Made by a program: the position numbers and the translations under genes. A stretch of 64,000 nucleotides of DNA from an uncultured Pelagibacteraceae bacterium (lineage in GTDB: Bacteria; Pseudomonadota; Alphaproteobacteria; Pelagibacterales; Pelagibacteraceae), in NCBI GenBank assembly GCA_902570695.1, contig CACFZE010000006.1, positions 1-64,000 on the forward strand, read 5' to 3'. Numbering within the stretch: the first letter of the stretch is position 1; every line of letters starts with the position of its first letter. Of the stretch, positions 44,711-54,093 are shown one piece after another. Under the pieces are notes generated by a model. That model had not been told where the DNA came from and did no database searches. It saw nothing but the letters and a program-made list of their open reading frames with translations.

Positions 44711-45793
44711 TTGCCTAAAAAAATTCCAGCTACAATTCTCACAGGTTTCTTGGGTAGTGGGAAAACCACAATACTAAACTCTATAATTAATAATAAACTT
44801 TTTAAAAATACTCTCGTTATAGTAAATGAATTCGGAAAAATAAGTATTGACCACCATTTAATTAAAAAAAAAAGTAATGATAAAATTGTCCTAAATAATG
44901 GATGTTTATGTTGCTCTTTTTCAGGAGATTTAGTTAAAACTCTTGATGATACTTTAAAACTAAAACAAAAATTTGATAACATAATAATTGAAACAAGTGG
45001 ATTAGCTGATCCTGTACCAATAATTCAAACATTAGTATCCGATCAAATAATTTCTGAAAAAATAAAGTTTAATTTACTAGTGACTGTTGTGGATGCAGTA
45101 AATTTTCAAAATAACTATAAAAATCATTTAGAAAATTTTAAACAAATTTCAGCAGCAGATATTTTAATTATTTCAAAGTCCGATTTAAGTTCTGAAACCA
45201 AATTAAAAGAAATTAAAGTAAATTTAAATAAAATTAATCCACATTCAGATGTTTATGATAAAAATAGTCTTTCAATTCAGTCTTTAATTAAATTATTCAA
45301 AAAAATTAATTTAAAAAAAATAACTATAGATAAACTAATTAATAAAACTAAAAATAATATTAATTATCTTCATGATCATCACTCTGAAAAATTAAATAAA
45401 ATAAATTCAATATCTATTAATTATAAAAATAAAATAACAAAAGAAGGTCTGAAACTGTGGCTTAATGCTTTAGCAAGATTTAAGAGCAATAATCTATTAA
45501 GAATGAAAGGAATTATAAAAGTAGGTAGAAAAGTAATTCTAATTAATTCAGTTCAGAAAGTATTTCATGAACCTGTCTACCTAAATAAATGGCCATTTAA
45601 GGATAAAATATCAAAAATAATATTTATTACTAAAAATATCGAAAAAAAAGAAATTAAAAAAACGTTATCAGTTTTAAGTTTTAAACAAGCAAAGAAAAGA
45701 AAAAAATCAAATCTAAATTTTTCTAAAAAAGATTATGCTAATTTTATTAAGTCCATGAATAGTTTTGATGCCTTAAAAGCGCTCGATACATAA
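44711..45793 (+). CDS. CobW/G3E-family metallochaperone GTPase
   Basis: A 360-residue P-loop GTPase starting at TTG. Walker A is TGFLGSGKTT (about 10-19), the metal-binding CxCC is in NNGCLCCSFSGDL, ETSGLADPVP is the G3 region, and SKSDLS is the NKxD equivalent. A His-rich stretch (YLHDHHSEK) lies mid-protein, followed by a CobW C-terminal domain. G3E GTPases deliver Zn, Co or Ni; here it may load the adjacent amidohydrolase (inference). Confidence 0.87.
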   Translation: MPKKIPATILTGFLGSGKTTILNSIINNKLFKNTLVIVNEFGKISIDHHLIKKKSNDKIVLNNGCLCCSFSGDLVKTLDDTLKLKQKFDNIIIETSGLADPVPIIQTLVSDQIISEKIKFNLLVTVVDAVNFQNNYKNHLENFKQISAADILIISKSDLSSETKLKEIKVNLNKINPHSDVYDKNSLSIQSLIKLFKKINLKKITIDKLINKTKNNINYLHDHHSEKLNKINSISINYKNKITKEGLKLWLNALARFKSNNLLRMKGIIKVGRKVILINSVQKVFHEPVYLNKWPFKDKISKIIFITKNIEKKEIKKTLSVLSFKQAKKRKKSNLNFSKKDYANFIKSMNSFDALKALDT

Positions 45794-45794
45794 T

Positions 45795-46622
45795 TCAAGA
45801 AAAATTTAAACTTTCATAAATTGATCTTACTGAGATTATTAATAAAATAATTCCGAATGTTTTATTAAGATACTCTTTCTTAATTTTATAAACTAATTTT
45901 GCTCCTATAGATGCCATAACAGTAGTTACTGGAACAAATACAAAAAAGCCTATCAAATTCACAAATCCTATACTATGTGGCTCATCAATTTCAGCAATAT
46001 ACTTTCCTCCTATCATCATTGAAATTAGTCCAAGAAACGAAATAATTATTCCTAAATGTGCCGTAGTACCAATGGCTACTTTTATAGAATAATTATAAAT
46101 TTTCATTATTGGAACCATTACAGATGCACCACCTATGCCAATTGGTATAGAAATAAATCCAGTTATAAATCCATACAAAAATTTTAATATTCTAGGTATT
46201 TCTTTTTTTTTATTTTTACCTTCTTTCTGAAATAAAAAAATCATACTTGAAACAAATGCAAAAAAAGAAAAAATAATTAAAAGTTTTTGAGTATTAATAT
46301 TACTCGTAAATATTGCTCCAAAAATAATACCTATTGCTAAAAAAATTCCTGAATATTTAAGTAAATTTAAATCAACATTTCCTAATTTATAATGAGTGTA
46401 TGATGAAATTAGCGAAGTTGGAAATATAATAGCTAAAGAAGTTCCAACTGCTAGATGCATTAAAGCATCGGGACTGTAACCTAAAATTTTAAAAGCATAA
46501 AAAAGCGCTGGCACAATTATCATCCCACCACCTGCACCCAACAGTCCCGCTAGAAATCCAGATAAGCAACCAAAAATTATTAGGGTAAGAATTAAATTTA
46601 TATTTTGTGAAATTATATCCAT
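45795..46622 (-). CDS. TauE/SafE family permease (3 of 4)
   Basis: A 275-residue permease with about eight helices. FLAGLLGAGGGMIIVPALFYA (near residue 22-42) and FISIPIGIGGASVMVPIMKI are the duplicated TauE motifs. It is convergent with the CobW-like gene, one base apart. Anion export, sulfite possible; substrate unproven. Confidence 0.88.
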   Translation of the reverse strand: MDIISQNINLILTLIIFGCLSGFLAGLLGAGGGMIIVPALFYAFKILGYSPDALMHLAVGTSLAIIFPTSLISSYTHYKLGNVDLNLLKYSGIFLAIGIIFGAIFTSNINTQKLLIIFSFFAFVSSMIFLFQKEGKNKKKEIPRILKFLYGFITGFISIPIGIGGASVMVPIMKIYNYSIKVAIGTTAHLGIIISFLGLISMMIGGKYIAEIDEPHSIGFVNLIGFFVFVPVTTVMASIGAKLVYKIKKEYLNKTFGIILLIISVRSIYESLNFS

Positions 46623-46674
46623 GTATTTATTTTTTTAATTTTAAATATCTATCATATGATGTTATAGATTATAT

Positions 46675-47385
46675 ATGAAAACAGTACTTATAACAGGTGC
46701 TAATCGAGGTATAGGTCTTGCAACAGCTAAATTACTTAAAAAAAGAAAATACAAAGTAATAGGAATCGCTAGAAAAAAAATTAGAAATTTTCCAGGAAAG
46801 TTTTTTGAATGTGACTTAACTAATCAAAAATCAATTAAAAAATTAATTAAACAAATTAAAAATTATAATATTGATTGTTTAGTAAACAATGCTGGAACAT
46901 CTTTTGGTCAATCAATAGATGATTTAGACCTAGACACTTTCGATAAATCAATTAATTTAAATTTAAGGCCTGCAGTACAATTATCCTTGGAACTCGTCAA
47001 AAATATGAAAAAAAAAAAGTTTGGGAGAATTGTAAGTATCTCAAGTAGAGCAGCTCTTGGAAGAGAGTTAAGAACGAGTTACTCTGTTGCAAAATCTGGA
47101 CTATATGGTTTTACCCGCACCTGGGCCCTCGAATTGGCTAAATTCAATATTACTGTAAATTTAGTTTCACCTGGTCCAATAATGACAGAACTACATAAAA
47201 GAAATAACAGTCAAAATAAATCTTATCAAAAAAAATATCTTAACCAAAATCCTATGAGAAGATATGGTGATCCTAGTGAGGTTGCCGCAGCTATTTGTTT
47301 TTTTATATCTGATGAAGCTTCATTTATTACAGGTCAATCTTTATACGTTTGCGGTGGGATGAGTGTTGGTCATGCACCGATTTAA
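46675..47385 (+). CDS. Short-chain dehydrogenase/reductase
   Basis: A 236-residue classical SDR. The cofactor motif is TGANRGIGLATAKLL (about 7-21), NNAGTSFGQSI the stability motif, and the catalytic Ser-Tyr-Lys are in VSISSRAALG and SYSVAKSGL. SFITGQSLYVCGG near the C-terminus is FabG-like. It oxidises or reduces an alcohol/ketone of unknown identity. It overlaps the convergent TauE/SafE stop by 4 nt. Confidence 0.9.
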   Translation: MKTVLITGANRGIGLATAKLLKKRKYKVIGIARKKIRNFPGKFFECDLTNQKSIKKLIKQIKNYNIDCLVNNAGTSFGQSIDDLDLDTFDKSINLNLRPAVQLSLELVKNMKKKKFGRIVSISSRAALGRELRTSYSVAKSGLYGFTRTWALELAKFNITVNLVSPGPIMTELHKRNNSQNKSYQKKYLNQNPMRRYGDPSEVAAAICFFISDEASFITGQSLYVCGGMSVGHAPI

Positions 47386-48164
47386 GATAAAGTTAGAGCT
47401 CTTACTATCATAATTATACTTCCCGCAATCATAAAAAATTCAATAAATTTTTGATGTATTTTATTTCCAATCTTATCTACAATTTTTTTTCCAACATAAG
47501 TTCCTCCTAGACACATAATTCCTAAAAAAGTTCCAAGAGTAAATATTTCTAAATCAATCACCCCTAGTTTGATAAAGTATATAGATCTGATAATTATCGT
47601 AAAAAGATCCGCTACCGAACTTGTTCCAACAAGCACAGAGCCAGTAAGGCCTGTAGCTGATAATCCCGTTAGTATCATCAGACCTGGTCCCAAAATAATT
47701 CCCAAGGATAGTCCAGTGAAAATTGCATATCCAGCTAAAAACCAATTATTGAAATAAATATTATAAAAATTGAAGCTTTTTTTAAGAATTACTAAAAACA
47801 AAATTGAGAAACCTACAATTAAAGTTAATAATTTTGCCGAAGCTACATAGTAAAAATATGTACTAAAATATAATCCTGGCGCAGCAAAAGTGATAAAAAA
47901 AAACGATTTTTTCCAATCAATAGAATTTCTATAAAGAATAATTCTCCAGATATTAATGTATAAAGTTAGAATAGTAACGATTGGTATAATTTTTTTAATT
48001 CCAACAATTGGAATTAGAACCACTCCAATTAAAATACCAGCTCCATATCCTGACATACCAGCAATGATTGAGCCAATTAAAGTCAGAACAATAATTGATA
48101 CTAAGCCAAAAGTATCAAATGAACTCAAAAACTCTTTTAAAATTAGAAAAATTTCATTCAGCAT
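47382..48164 (-). CDS. TauE/SafE family permease (4 of 4)
   Basis: A 260-residue permease with eight helices. GSIIAGMSGYGAGILIGVVL in the first half and GLSLGIILGPGLMILTG in the second are TauE-like but more diverged than in the other copies. It is divergent from the FAD-linked dehydrogenase gene with about 95 nt between starts. Substrate unknown. Confidence 0.8.
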   Translation of the reverse strand: MLNEIFLILKEFLSSFDTFGLVSIIVLTLIGSIIAGMSGYGAGILIGVVLIPIVGIKKIIPIVTILTLYINIWRIILYRNSIDWKKSFFFITFAAPGLYFSTYFYYVASAKLLTLIVGFSILFLVILKKSFNFYNIYFNNWFLAGYAIFTGLSLGIILGPGLMILTGLSATGLTGSVLVGTSSVADLFTIIIRSIYFIKLGVIDLEIFTLGTFLGIMCLGGTYVGKKIVDKIGNKIHQKFIEFFMIAGSIIMIVRALTLS

Positions 48165-48259
48165 TATATGAAGCGATAAATTGTACTATTAAAAACAAAT
48201 GAATTATTAAATCAGATCTATATGATAATATATGTATATAATCAATTTAAAGATAATTA

Positions 48260-49666
48260 ATGGATACTACAAATATATTAAATTCAATTAAAAATATTTC
48301 AGAAGTTATAAACATAAAGGAAAATAAGGATGAAGTTATTAAGCATAGTAGAGATTGGAGAGGAAGAATAAATAACAATGCGTTGTGCGTTGTATTTCCA
48401 AAATCTAATAATGATGTCTCAAAGTTATTGAAATTTGCAAATTCTAACAATCTTAAAGTAATACCACAAGGTGGCAACACAAGTTTAGTTGCAGGTAGTA
48501 GTCCAACAGAAAATGAAAAAGAAATTTTAATTAATTTAAAAAAAATGGATAAAATTATTGAAATCGATAATTTTAATAAATGTGCAGTAGTTGAAGCAGG
48601 TGTTATAGTTGATAACTTATCTGACGAACTTAATAAAATTGGAAAACATTTCCCAGTTGAAATGGCATCAACTGGATCCTCTCAAGTAGGGGGAATTATA
48701 TCTACTAATGCAGGCGGTATTAATGTTTTGAGGTATGGATCAGTAAGACAAAATATTTTAGGTTTAGAGGTAGTTACAGCTAATGGTGAAATTTTAAATC
48801 TTGGATCAAAAGTTGTTAAAGATAATACAGGTTACAATCTAAAGGATTTGTTTTGCGGATCTGAGGGAACATTAGGAATAATTACAAAAGCAATTTTAAA
48901 AATTTACCCTAAACCAAAAGATCATATACATTTTATAATGTCATTTAATAGTATTAATAATGTTCTAAAAACATTTGAGAAGATTAATAATGATTACAGT
49001 GGCTATATTGAAGGCTTTGAGTTTATTCCCCATCTATCTTTTGAATTATGTATTAAGCATAAATTAATAGGTAGAAATTTTTTTAATAAAAATTATCCTT
49101 ATTACGCTCTAGTAAAAATTGCAGTTAATGAGGGCAAGGATATTATTTTAGAAAATTTTCAAAATAAAATGATGTCAAACGATAACTTATTTGAAGATTT
49201 AATAATTGCTCAAAATATTCAAGAGAGTAACAATTTTTGGCAATTTAGAGAAAAATTGACCGAAGCTCAAAAATTAGATGGAAAATTACTTGGTTTTGAT
49301 ATTTCTATACCTTTGGATCATCTAGACTCTTTTTTTGAAAAAAGTAAATCTTTGATAAATGATATCGTACCAGGAGTAAAGTTTCATACTTTTGGTCATT
49401 TAGGAGACTCAAATATACATTATAATTTAATTCAACCAGATAATTTTAATGGAAATTTTTTTGATTGTGAGAATGATATAAAAAAAATTATTAATCCTCT
49501 TTTAAAAAAATACCATGGTTCAATAAGTGCTGAACATGGCATTGGAATATTAAAAAAAGATGATTTTTATGAAACAAAATCAAAAGAAGAAATTCTAATT
49601 ATGAAAAAAATTAAATCTTTATTTGATCCTAAAAATATTCTGAATAATAAAAAAATTTTTGATTAA
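48260..49666 (+). CDS. FAD-linked 2-hydroxyacid dehydrogenase (GlcD/D-LDH type)
   Basis: A 468-residue PCMH-type flavoprotein. The FAD-binding stretch IPQGGNTSLVAGSSP is near residue 72-86, then SQVGGIISTNAGGINVLRYG (quoted at the limit). C-terminal HTFGHLGDSNIHYNL and SAEHGIGILKKDDF hold the active-site His residues. It oxidises D-lactate, 2-hydroxyglutarate or similar acids. Position next to suyAB makes a sulfolactate dehydrogenase role (SlcD-like) attractive, but that is inference. Confidence 0.82.
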   Translation: MDTTNILNSIKNISEVINIKENKDEVIKHSRDWRGRINNNALCVVFPKSNNDVSKLLKFANSNNLKVIPQGGNTSLVAGSSPTENEKEILINLKKMDKIIEIDNFNKCAVVEAGVIVDNLSDELNKIGKHFPVEMASTGSSQVGGIISTNAGGINVLRYGSVRQNILGLEVVTANGEILNLGSKVVKDNTGYNLKDLFCGSEGTLGIITKAILKIYPKPKDHIHFIMSFNSINNVLKTFEKINNDYSGYIEGFEFIPHLSFELCIKHKLIGRNFFNKNYPYYALVKIAVNEGKDIILENFQNKMMSNDNLFEDLIIAQNIQESNNFWQFREKLTEAQKLDGKLLGFDISIPLDHLDSFFEKSKSLINDIVPGVKFHTFGHLGDSNIHYNLIQPDNFNGNFFDCENDIKKIINPLLKKYHGSISAEHGIGILKKDDFYETKSKEEILIMKKIKSLFDPKNILNNKKIFD

Positions 49667-49677
49667 AATAAGTTTTC

Positions 49678-50844
49678 TTAAGCACTTCGGTAGAGTTTTG
49701 TCATAACAAATTCTTTATGACCTAAAGCTTCTGCACATGTCAATCTACCATTTGCAACTCTTAATGTTGCTTTGATTAGCTCATCTCCTGCTTCATCTAA
49801 ATTCATTTTTCTAGATAATATCTTAGATACATCTACATCGATGTGTTCACTCATTGTTTTTGCTGTAAGTGGATTTGCTGTTAGTTTTACAACAGGTTCA
49901 ATAGGGTTGCCTATAATATTACCTTGTCCAGTTGGAAATAAATGAATATTAAAACCGCCTGCAGCTTGTAACGTAACACATTCAGCTGCCGCAGAAGATG
50001 TGTCCATAAAATATAAACCTGGTCCTTTACTTGGCTCTTCAGCTGGTTCAAGAACATCAATAAATTGTCTTGAGCCAATTTTTTGAAAATTACCAAATGC
50101 TTTTTCTTCAATAGTGGTTAATCCACCCGCTATATTACCTGCAGTTGGTTGACTTTCTGAAAGATCATCTGTTGCTTCCTTTAAAATAAAATCATTATAA
50201 GCACTCCAAGTTTTTTTAAATTTCTCTTGAGCCTCAGGTGTTTTACCTCTTTTTTCACAAACCGTTTCGGCTCCTGTTAGTTCTGAAGTTTCACCAAAGC
50301 ATAAATGAACACCTAGTGGCTCTAGTTTATCCATTAAATTACCAACAGTAGGGTTAGAAGCTAATCCTGAAGTAGTATCTGACTCACCGCACTTTACAGA
50401 AATCCATAAATCACTAATTGGGCGTTCTTCTCTCTGTTTTTCAGAAGCCCACATAGAAAACTCTTGAGCTTTTTTTGATACTTTGGCAATAGTATCTATA
50501 TCTCCCACACCTTCTATACTAAAACCTTCAACAGGTTTACCGGTAACGGCTATTGCATCGACAATTCTTTTTGTCCACTTAGGCTCAATACCAATTACTA
50601 TTACAGCAGCAACATTTGGATTTTTTCCTGTTCCTATCATCGTTCTAAAATGAAGTTCAAGATCAGCACCAAATTGTAATCTTCCGTACGAATGAGGTAA
50701 AGCTATTGTTCCTTTTATATTGTTAGCAACTGCTTCAGCGCATGCATTTGAAATATCATCAACTGGCAAAATTATTACATGATTTCTTGTTCCAGATCTG
50801 CCGTCTTCTCTTTTATATCCTAAAAAAGTTTTTGGGATTTCCAT
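49678..50844 (-). CDS. suyB: (R)-sulfolactate sulfo-lyase beta subunit
   Basis: A 388-residue UxaA/altronate-dehydratase C-terminal-type protein. [19 protein letters not shown] at the start, [27 protein letters not shown] and [16 protein letters not shown] are the SuyB hallmarks, including conserved Cys residues. With SuyA it splits 3-sulfolactate into pyruvate and sulfite. It follows suyA by 1 nt and sits opposite xsc, which supports a sulfonate substrate over altronate. Confidence 0.88.
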   Translation of the reverse strand: MEIPKTFLGYKREDGRSGTRNHVIILPVDDISNACAEAVANNIKGTIALPHSYGRLQFGADLELHFRTMIGTGKNPNVAAVIVIGIEPKWTKRIVDAIAVTGKPVEGFSIEGVGDIDTIAKVSKKAQEFSMWASEKQREERPISDLWISVKCGESDTTSGLASNPTVGNLMDKLEPLGVHLCFGETSELTGAETVCEKRGKTPEAQEKFKKTWSAYNDFILKEATDDLSESQPTAGNIAGGLTTIEEKAFGNFQKIGSRQFIDVLEPAEEPSKGPGLYFMDTSSAAAECVTLQAAGGFNIHLFPTGQGNIIGNPIEPVVKLTANPLTAKTMSEHIDVDVSKILSRKMNLDEAGDELIKATLRVANGRLTCAEALGHKEFVMTKLYRSA

Positions 50845-50845
50845 T

Positions 50846-51133
50846 TTACCACTTTTTCGTTTTTACATTATGGACATGAACATGCTCGCCCTTTTTAATA
50901 TTTTTGACAACTTTACCAATATCATGACCATACTTAAGAATAGTGTCACCCTCTTTTAGATCAGTCATCGCAATTTTGTGACCCAATGGTATTTCATCCA
51001 TTGATTGAATTTTTACTGATTTATCATTTTCCATGATCCAACAATCACAATCCTGTTTAGGAGTAATTTTCTCAATAACCACAACACCCACGTTGTCTTT
51101 TTCATCATGAATTATAATGTCAGTACCAGCCAT
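50846..51133 (-). CDS. suyA: (R)-sulfolactate sulfo-lyase alpha subunit
   Basis: A 95-residue SAF-domain protein, the UxaA N-terminal type. [17 protein letters not shown] and [19 protein letters not shown] match SuyA. It is the small partner of SuyB. It is divergent from xsc, the two starts being about 90 nt apart, so a shared control region is likely. No regulator gene is adjacent. Confidence 0.88.
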   Translation of the reverse strand: MAGTDIIIHDEKDNVGVVVIEKITPKQDCDCWIMENDKSVKIQSMDEIPLGHKIAMTDLKEGDTILKYGHDIGKVVKNIKKGEHVHVHNVKTKKW

Positions 51134-51223
51134 TGTGACGATTTCTTAGTTTGAAATTCGGGTCAATTTATATATGAATTGGATCCTTTGACAATTAAAA
51201 AATAGATTTTATAAGGGATACAT

Positions 51224-53008
51224 ATGGCAAAAATGACAACTGAAGAAGCTTTTGTAAAAGTTTTACAAATGCACGGCATTGAACATTCATTCGGAATTAT
51301 TGGATCAGCATTTATGCCAATCTCTGATCTATTTCCTGAAGCTGGAATAACTTTTTGGGATGTTGCTCATGAAACTAATGGTGGGCTTATTGCTGATGGA
51401 TACACAAGAGCTACAGGCAAAATGTCAATGGTCATTGCTCAAAATGGTCCTGGCATAACTGGATTAGTTACTCCAATTAAAACTGCATACTGGAATCATA
51501 CACCTTTATTATTGGTGACACCTCAAGCTGCGAACAAAACAATGGGTCAAGGTGGTTTTCAAGAAGTAGAGCAAATGAATTTATTTAAAGACATGGTGTG
51601 CTATCAAGAAGAAGTTAGAGATCCTTCAAGAATGGCAGAAGTTTTAAACAGAGTAATAGAAAAAGCATTTAGAGGTTCAGCGCCTGCACAAATAAATGTG
51701 CCAAGAGATTTTTGGACACAAGTTATAGATATAGAATTACCTCCAATTGTAAGATTTGAAAGACAAGGTGGCGGAAAAGATGCTGTTGATAGAGCTGCGA
51801 AATTATTATCAGAAGCAAAATTTCCAGTAATTTTATCTGGGGCAGGAGTTGTTATAGGAGATGCTATAGATGATTGTAAAAAATTAGCAGAAAAGCTTGA
51901 TGCACCTGTATGTAATGGATATCAACATAACGATAGCTTTCCAGGAAGCCATCCATTAGCTGTTGGTCCATTAGGTTACAACGGATCTAAAGCTGCAATG
52001 GAATTAATTTCAAAAGCTGACGTAGTTTTAGCATTAGGAACAAGATTAAATCCATTTTCAACATTGCCAGGATATGGAATTGATTACTGGCCAAAAGACG
52101 CAACAATAATTCAAGTTGATATGAACCCAGATCGTATTGGTTTAACTAAAAAAGTTACAGTTGGAATTTGTGGAGATGCTAAGATGGTATCGCAACAAAT
52201 ATTGGAAAAACTTTCATCAAATGCTGGAGATAATGGTAGAGAAGATAGAAAAAATCTCATTCATCAAACAAAATCTGCATGGTTACAAACACTTACAAGT
52301 CTAGATCATGAAGATGATGATCCAGGGACAGTGTGGAATAAAGAAGCAAGAGAAAGAGATAAAGATAGAATGTCTCCAAGACAAGCATGGAGAGCTATCC
52401 AAGCAGGTTTGCCTGAAGATGTTATAATTTCAAGTGATATTGGAAATAATTGTGCAATTGGTAATGCATACCCAACATTTGAGAAACCAAGAAAATATTT
52501 AGCACCAGGTTTATTTGGACCATGTGGTTATGGATTTCCATCTATTCTTGGGGCAAAAATTGGATGCCCAGATACTCCAGTTATAGGTTTTGCAGGTGAT
52601 GGTGCATTTGGAATAAGCATGAATGAAATGAGTTCGTGTGCTAGAGAAGAATGGCCAGCAATAACAATGGTAATTTTTAGAAATTATCAATGGGGTGCTG
52701 AAAAAAGAAATTCAATATTATGGTTTGATGATAACTTTGTTGGAACAGAGTTAGATCCAGAATTAAGTTATGCAAAAGTTGCTAATGCATGTGGATTAAA
52801 AGGTGTTATCGCAAATACAATGGAAGAAACTACTAAAGCAATCAAGCAATCATGCGAAGATCAGAAAAAGGGTATTACTACATTTATTGAAATAATCTTA
52901 AATCAAGAATTAGGTGAGCCATTCAGAAGAGATGCTATGAAAAAACCAGTTAAAGTAGCGGGCATAAGCAAGAGTGATATGAGACCTCAAAAGTCTCTTG
53001 TTAGCTGA
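51224..53008 (+). CDS. xsc: Sulfoacetaldehyde acetyltransferase
   Basis: A 594-residue thiamine-diphosphate enzyme. The N-terminal MTTEEAFVKVLQMHGIEHSF and following GIIGSAFMPISDLFP, and VTPQAANKTMGQGGFQEVEQ, are characteristic of Xsc rather than acetolactate synthase. The ThDP motif GDGAFGISMNEMSS is in the C-terminal third. It converts sulfoacetaldehyde and phosphate to acetyl phosphate and sulfite, the common step for taurine, isethionate and sulfoacetate. The Shine-Dalgarno AAGGG precedes it. It heads a coupled operon to 55238. Confidence 0.95.
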   Translation: MAKMTTEEAFVKVLQMHGIEHSFGIIGSAFMPISDLFPEAGITFWDVAHETNGGLIADGYTRATGKMSMVIAQNGPGITGLVTPIKTAYWNHTPLLLVTPQAANKTMGQGGFQEVEQMNLFKDMVCYQEEVRDPSRMAEVLNRVIEKAFRGSAPAQINVPRDFWTQVIDIELPPIVRFERQGGGKDAVDRAAKLLSEAKFPVILSGAGVVIGDAIDDCKKLAEKLDAPVCNGYQHNDSFPGSHPLAVGPLGYNGSKAAMELISKADVVLALGTRLNPFSTLPGYGIDYWPKDATIIQVDMNPDRIGLTKKVTVGICGDAKMVSQQILEKLSSNAGDNGREDRKNLIHQTKSAWLQTLTSLDHEDDDPGTVWNKEARERDKDRMSPRQAWRAIQAGLPEDVIISSDIGNNCAIGNAYPTFEKPRKYLAPGLFGPCGYGFPSILGAKIGCPDTPVIGFAGDGAFGISMNEMSSCAREEWPAITMVIFRNYQWGAEKRNSILWFDDNFVGTELDPELSYAKVANACGLKGVIANTMEETTKAIKQSCEDQKKGITTFIEIILNQELGEPFRRDAMKKPVKVAGISKSDMRPQKSLVS

Positions 53009-53032
53009 TATTAATAAAATTTCATAATAAAT

Positions 53033-53890
53033 ATGAAATTTGTCTCTTTCAAACACAACAACGTTGAAAAGTTTGGAATAATTGAAAATAATCTCATCAC
53101 TGATCTAACTGGAAAGATAGGTGGAGCTTCAAATTTAAAAGAATTAATAAAGATTAAAAAAATTAAAGAAGCAAAAGAATATGTAATAAGCAATCCCGGT
53201 TCCATAAAAACTGATGAAATTGAATACTCACCTCTGATTCCTAATCCAGGTAAAATTATATGTGTAGGTTTGAATTACATTGAACATGCAAAAGAAACCA
53301 ATCGTACAGTTGAGGAAAACCCAGTTATATTTCACAGATTTCCAGAAAGTCAAACAGCTCATATGCAGGCAATCCAAAGACCATCTGTATCCAAAAGTTT
53401 AGATTATGAAGGTGAAATGGCAGTAATTTTGGGTGAGGGCGGCAAACATATCAAACCAGAGAATGCTTTAAAACACATTGTTGGTTTTTCATGTTATAAC
53501 GAGGGAACAATTAGAGAGTGGCAAAGACATACTAGACAATTCGGTATGGGAAAAAATTTTGAAAAGACAGGAAGTTTTGGTCCTCATATGGTTTTAACAG
53601 ATGATATTCCAGATTATAAAAGTTTAACAATAGAGACGAGGCTTAATGGTGAAGTGATGCAAAATGCTAAATTAAGTCAATTAATTTTCGATTTGCCAAT
53701 TTTAATTTCTTACGTATCTAAAGCTATGGCTTGGCGAGCAGGAGATGTTTTAGTAACAGGAACTCCCGGTGGAGTAGGATCAAAAAGAAATCCACCTGTA
53801 TATATGAAACCTGGAGATAATGTTGAAGTTGAAATCACAAATATTGGAGTTTTGTCTAACACTGTTGAAGATGAAATAATTCATGAATGA
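53033..53890 (+). CDS. Fumarylacetoacetate hydrolase family protein
   Basis: A 285-residue FAH-fold enzyme. KIICVGLNYIEHAKET, then LDYEGEMAVILGEGG with metal-binding Glu residues, and VTGTPGGVGSKRNPPVYMKP near the end are typical of acylpyruvate hydrolases and ureidoglycolate lyase-like members. It cleaves a C-C bond or decarboxylates a 2-keto acid. It begins 24 nt after xsc and overlaps the next gene (ATGA). How it serves sulfonate breakdown is not evident. Confidence 0.88.
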   Translation: MKFVSFKHNNVEKFGIIENNLITDLTGKIGGASNLKELIKIKKIKEAKEYVISNPGSIKTDEIEYSPLIPNPGKIICVGLNYIEHAKETNRTVEENPVIFHRFPESQTAHMQAIQRPSVSKSLDYEGEMAVILGEGGKHIKPENALKHIVGFSCYNEGTIREWQRHTRQFGMGKNFEKTGSFGPHMVLTDDIPDYKSLTIETRLNGEVMQNAKLSQLIFDLPILISYVSKAMAWRAGDVLVTGTPGGVGSKRNPPVYMKPGDNVEVEITNIGVLSNTVEDEIIHE

Positions 53891-54093
53891 GTAATAATTT
53901 AAAAGTTTCAATAATTATAATACTTGGAGTTATAGCATTGTATATATCAACTCAGTATTATTCAGGTTTTAACAAAAGCAAAACCATTAAAGCATGTATA
54001 ATTGGAAAAGCTGAATTAGATTCGAATAAACCTGAGAGCGAAAGGCTCTCTGCTGATGAAGTTAAAAAATTTTGTGAAGATCAAATAAAATGA
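53887..54093 (+). CDS. Small membrane-anchored or secreted protein
   Basis: A 68-residue protein with an N-terminal hydrophobic helix (VSIIIILGVIALYIS) followed by a soluble part with two Cys (KACIIGKAELDSNKP and KKFCEDQIK), which could form a disulfide in the periplasm. It overlaps both neighbours by 4 nt, so it is translated with them. Unknown function. Confidence 0.7.
   Translation: MSNNLKVSIIIILGVIALYISTQYYSGFNKSKTIKACIIGKAELDSNKPESERLSADEVKKFCEDQIK

Noticed and set aside
44584..44982. 132-codon minus-strand frame
   Set aside because: Spans the end of the amidohydrolase and the start of the CobW-like gene, both strongly supported on the other strand.
51134..51223. TTGACA at 51188 as a -35 box for xsc
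   Set aside because: The only suitable -10 would overlap the ribosome site, putting transcription start beyond the ATG, so I did not call a promoter.
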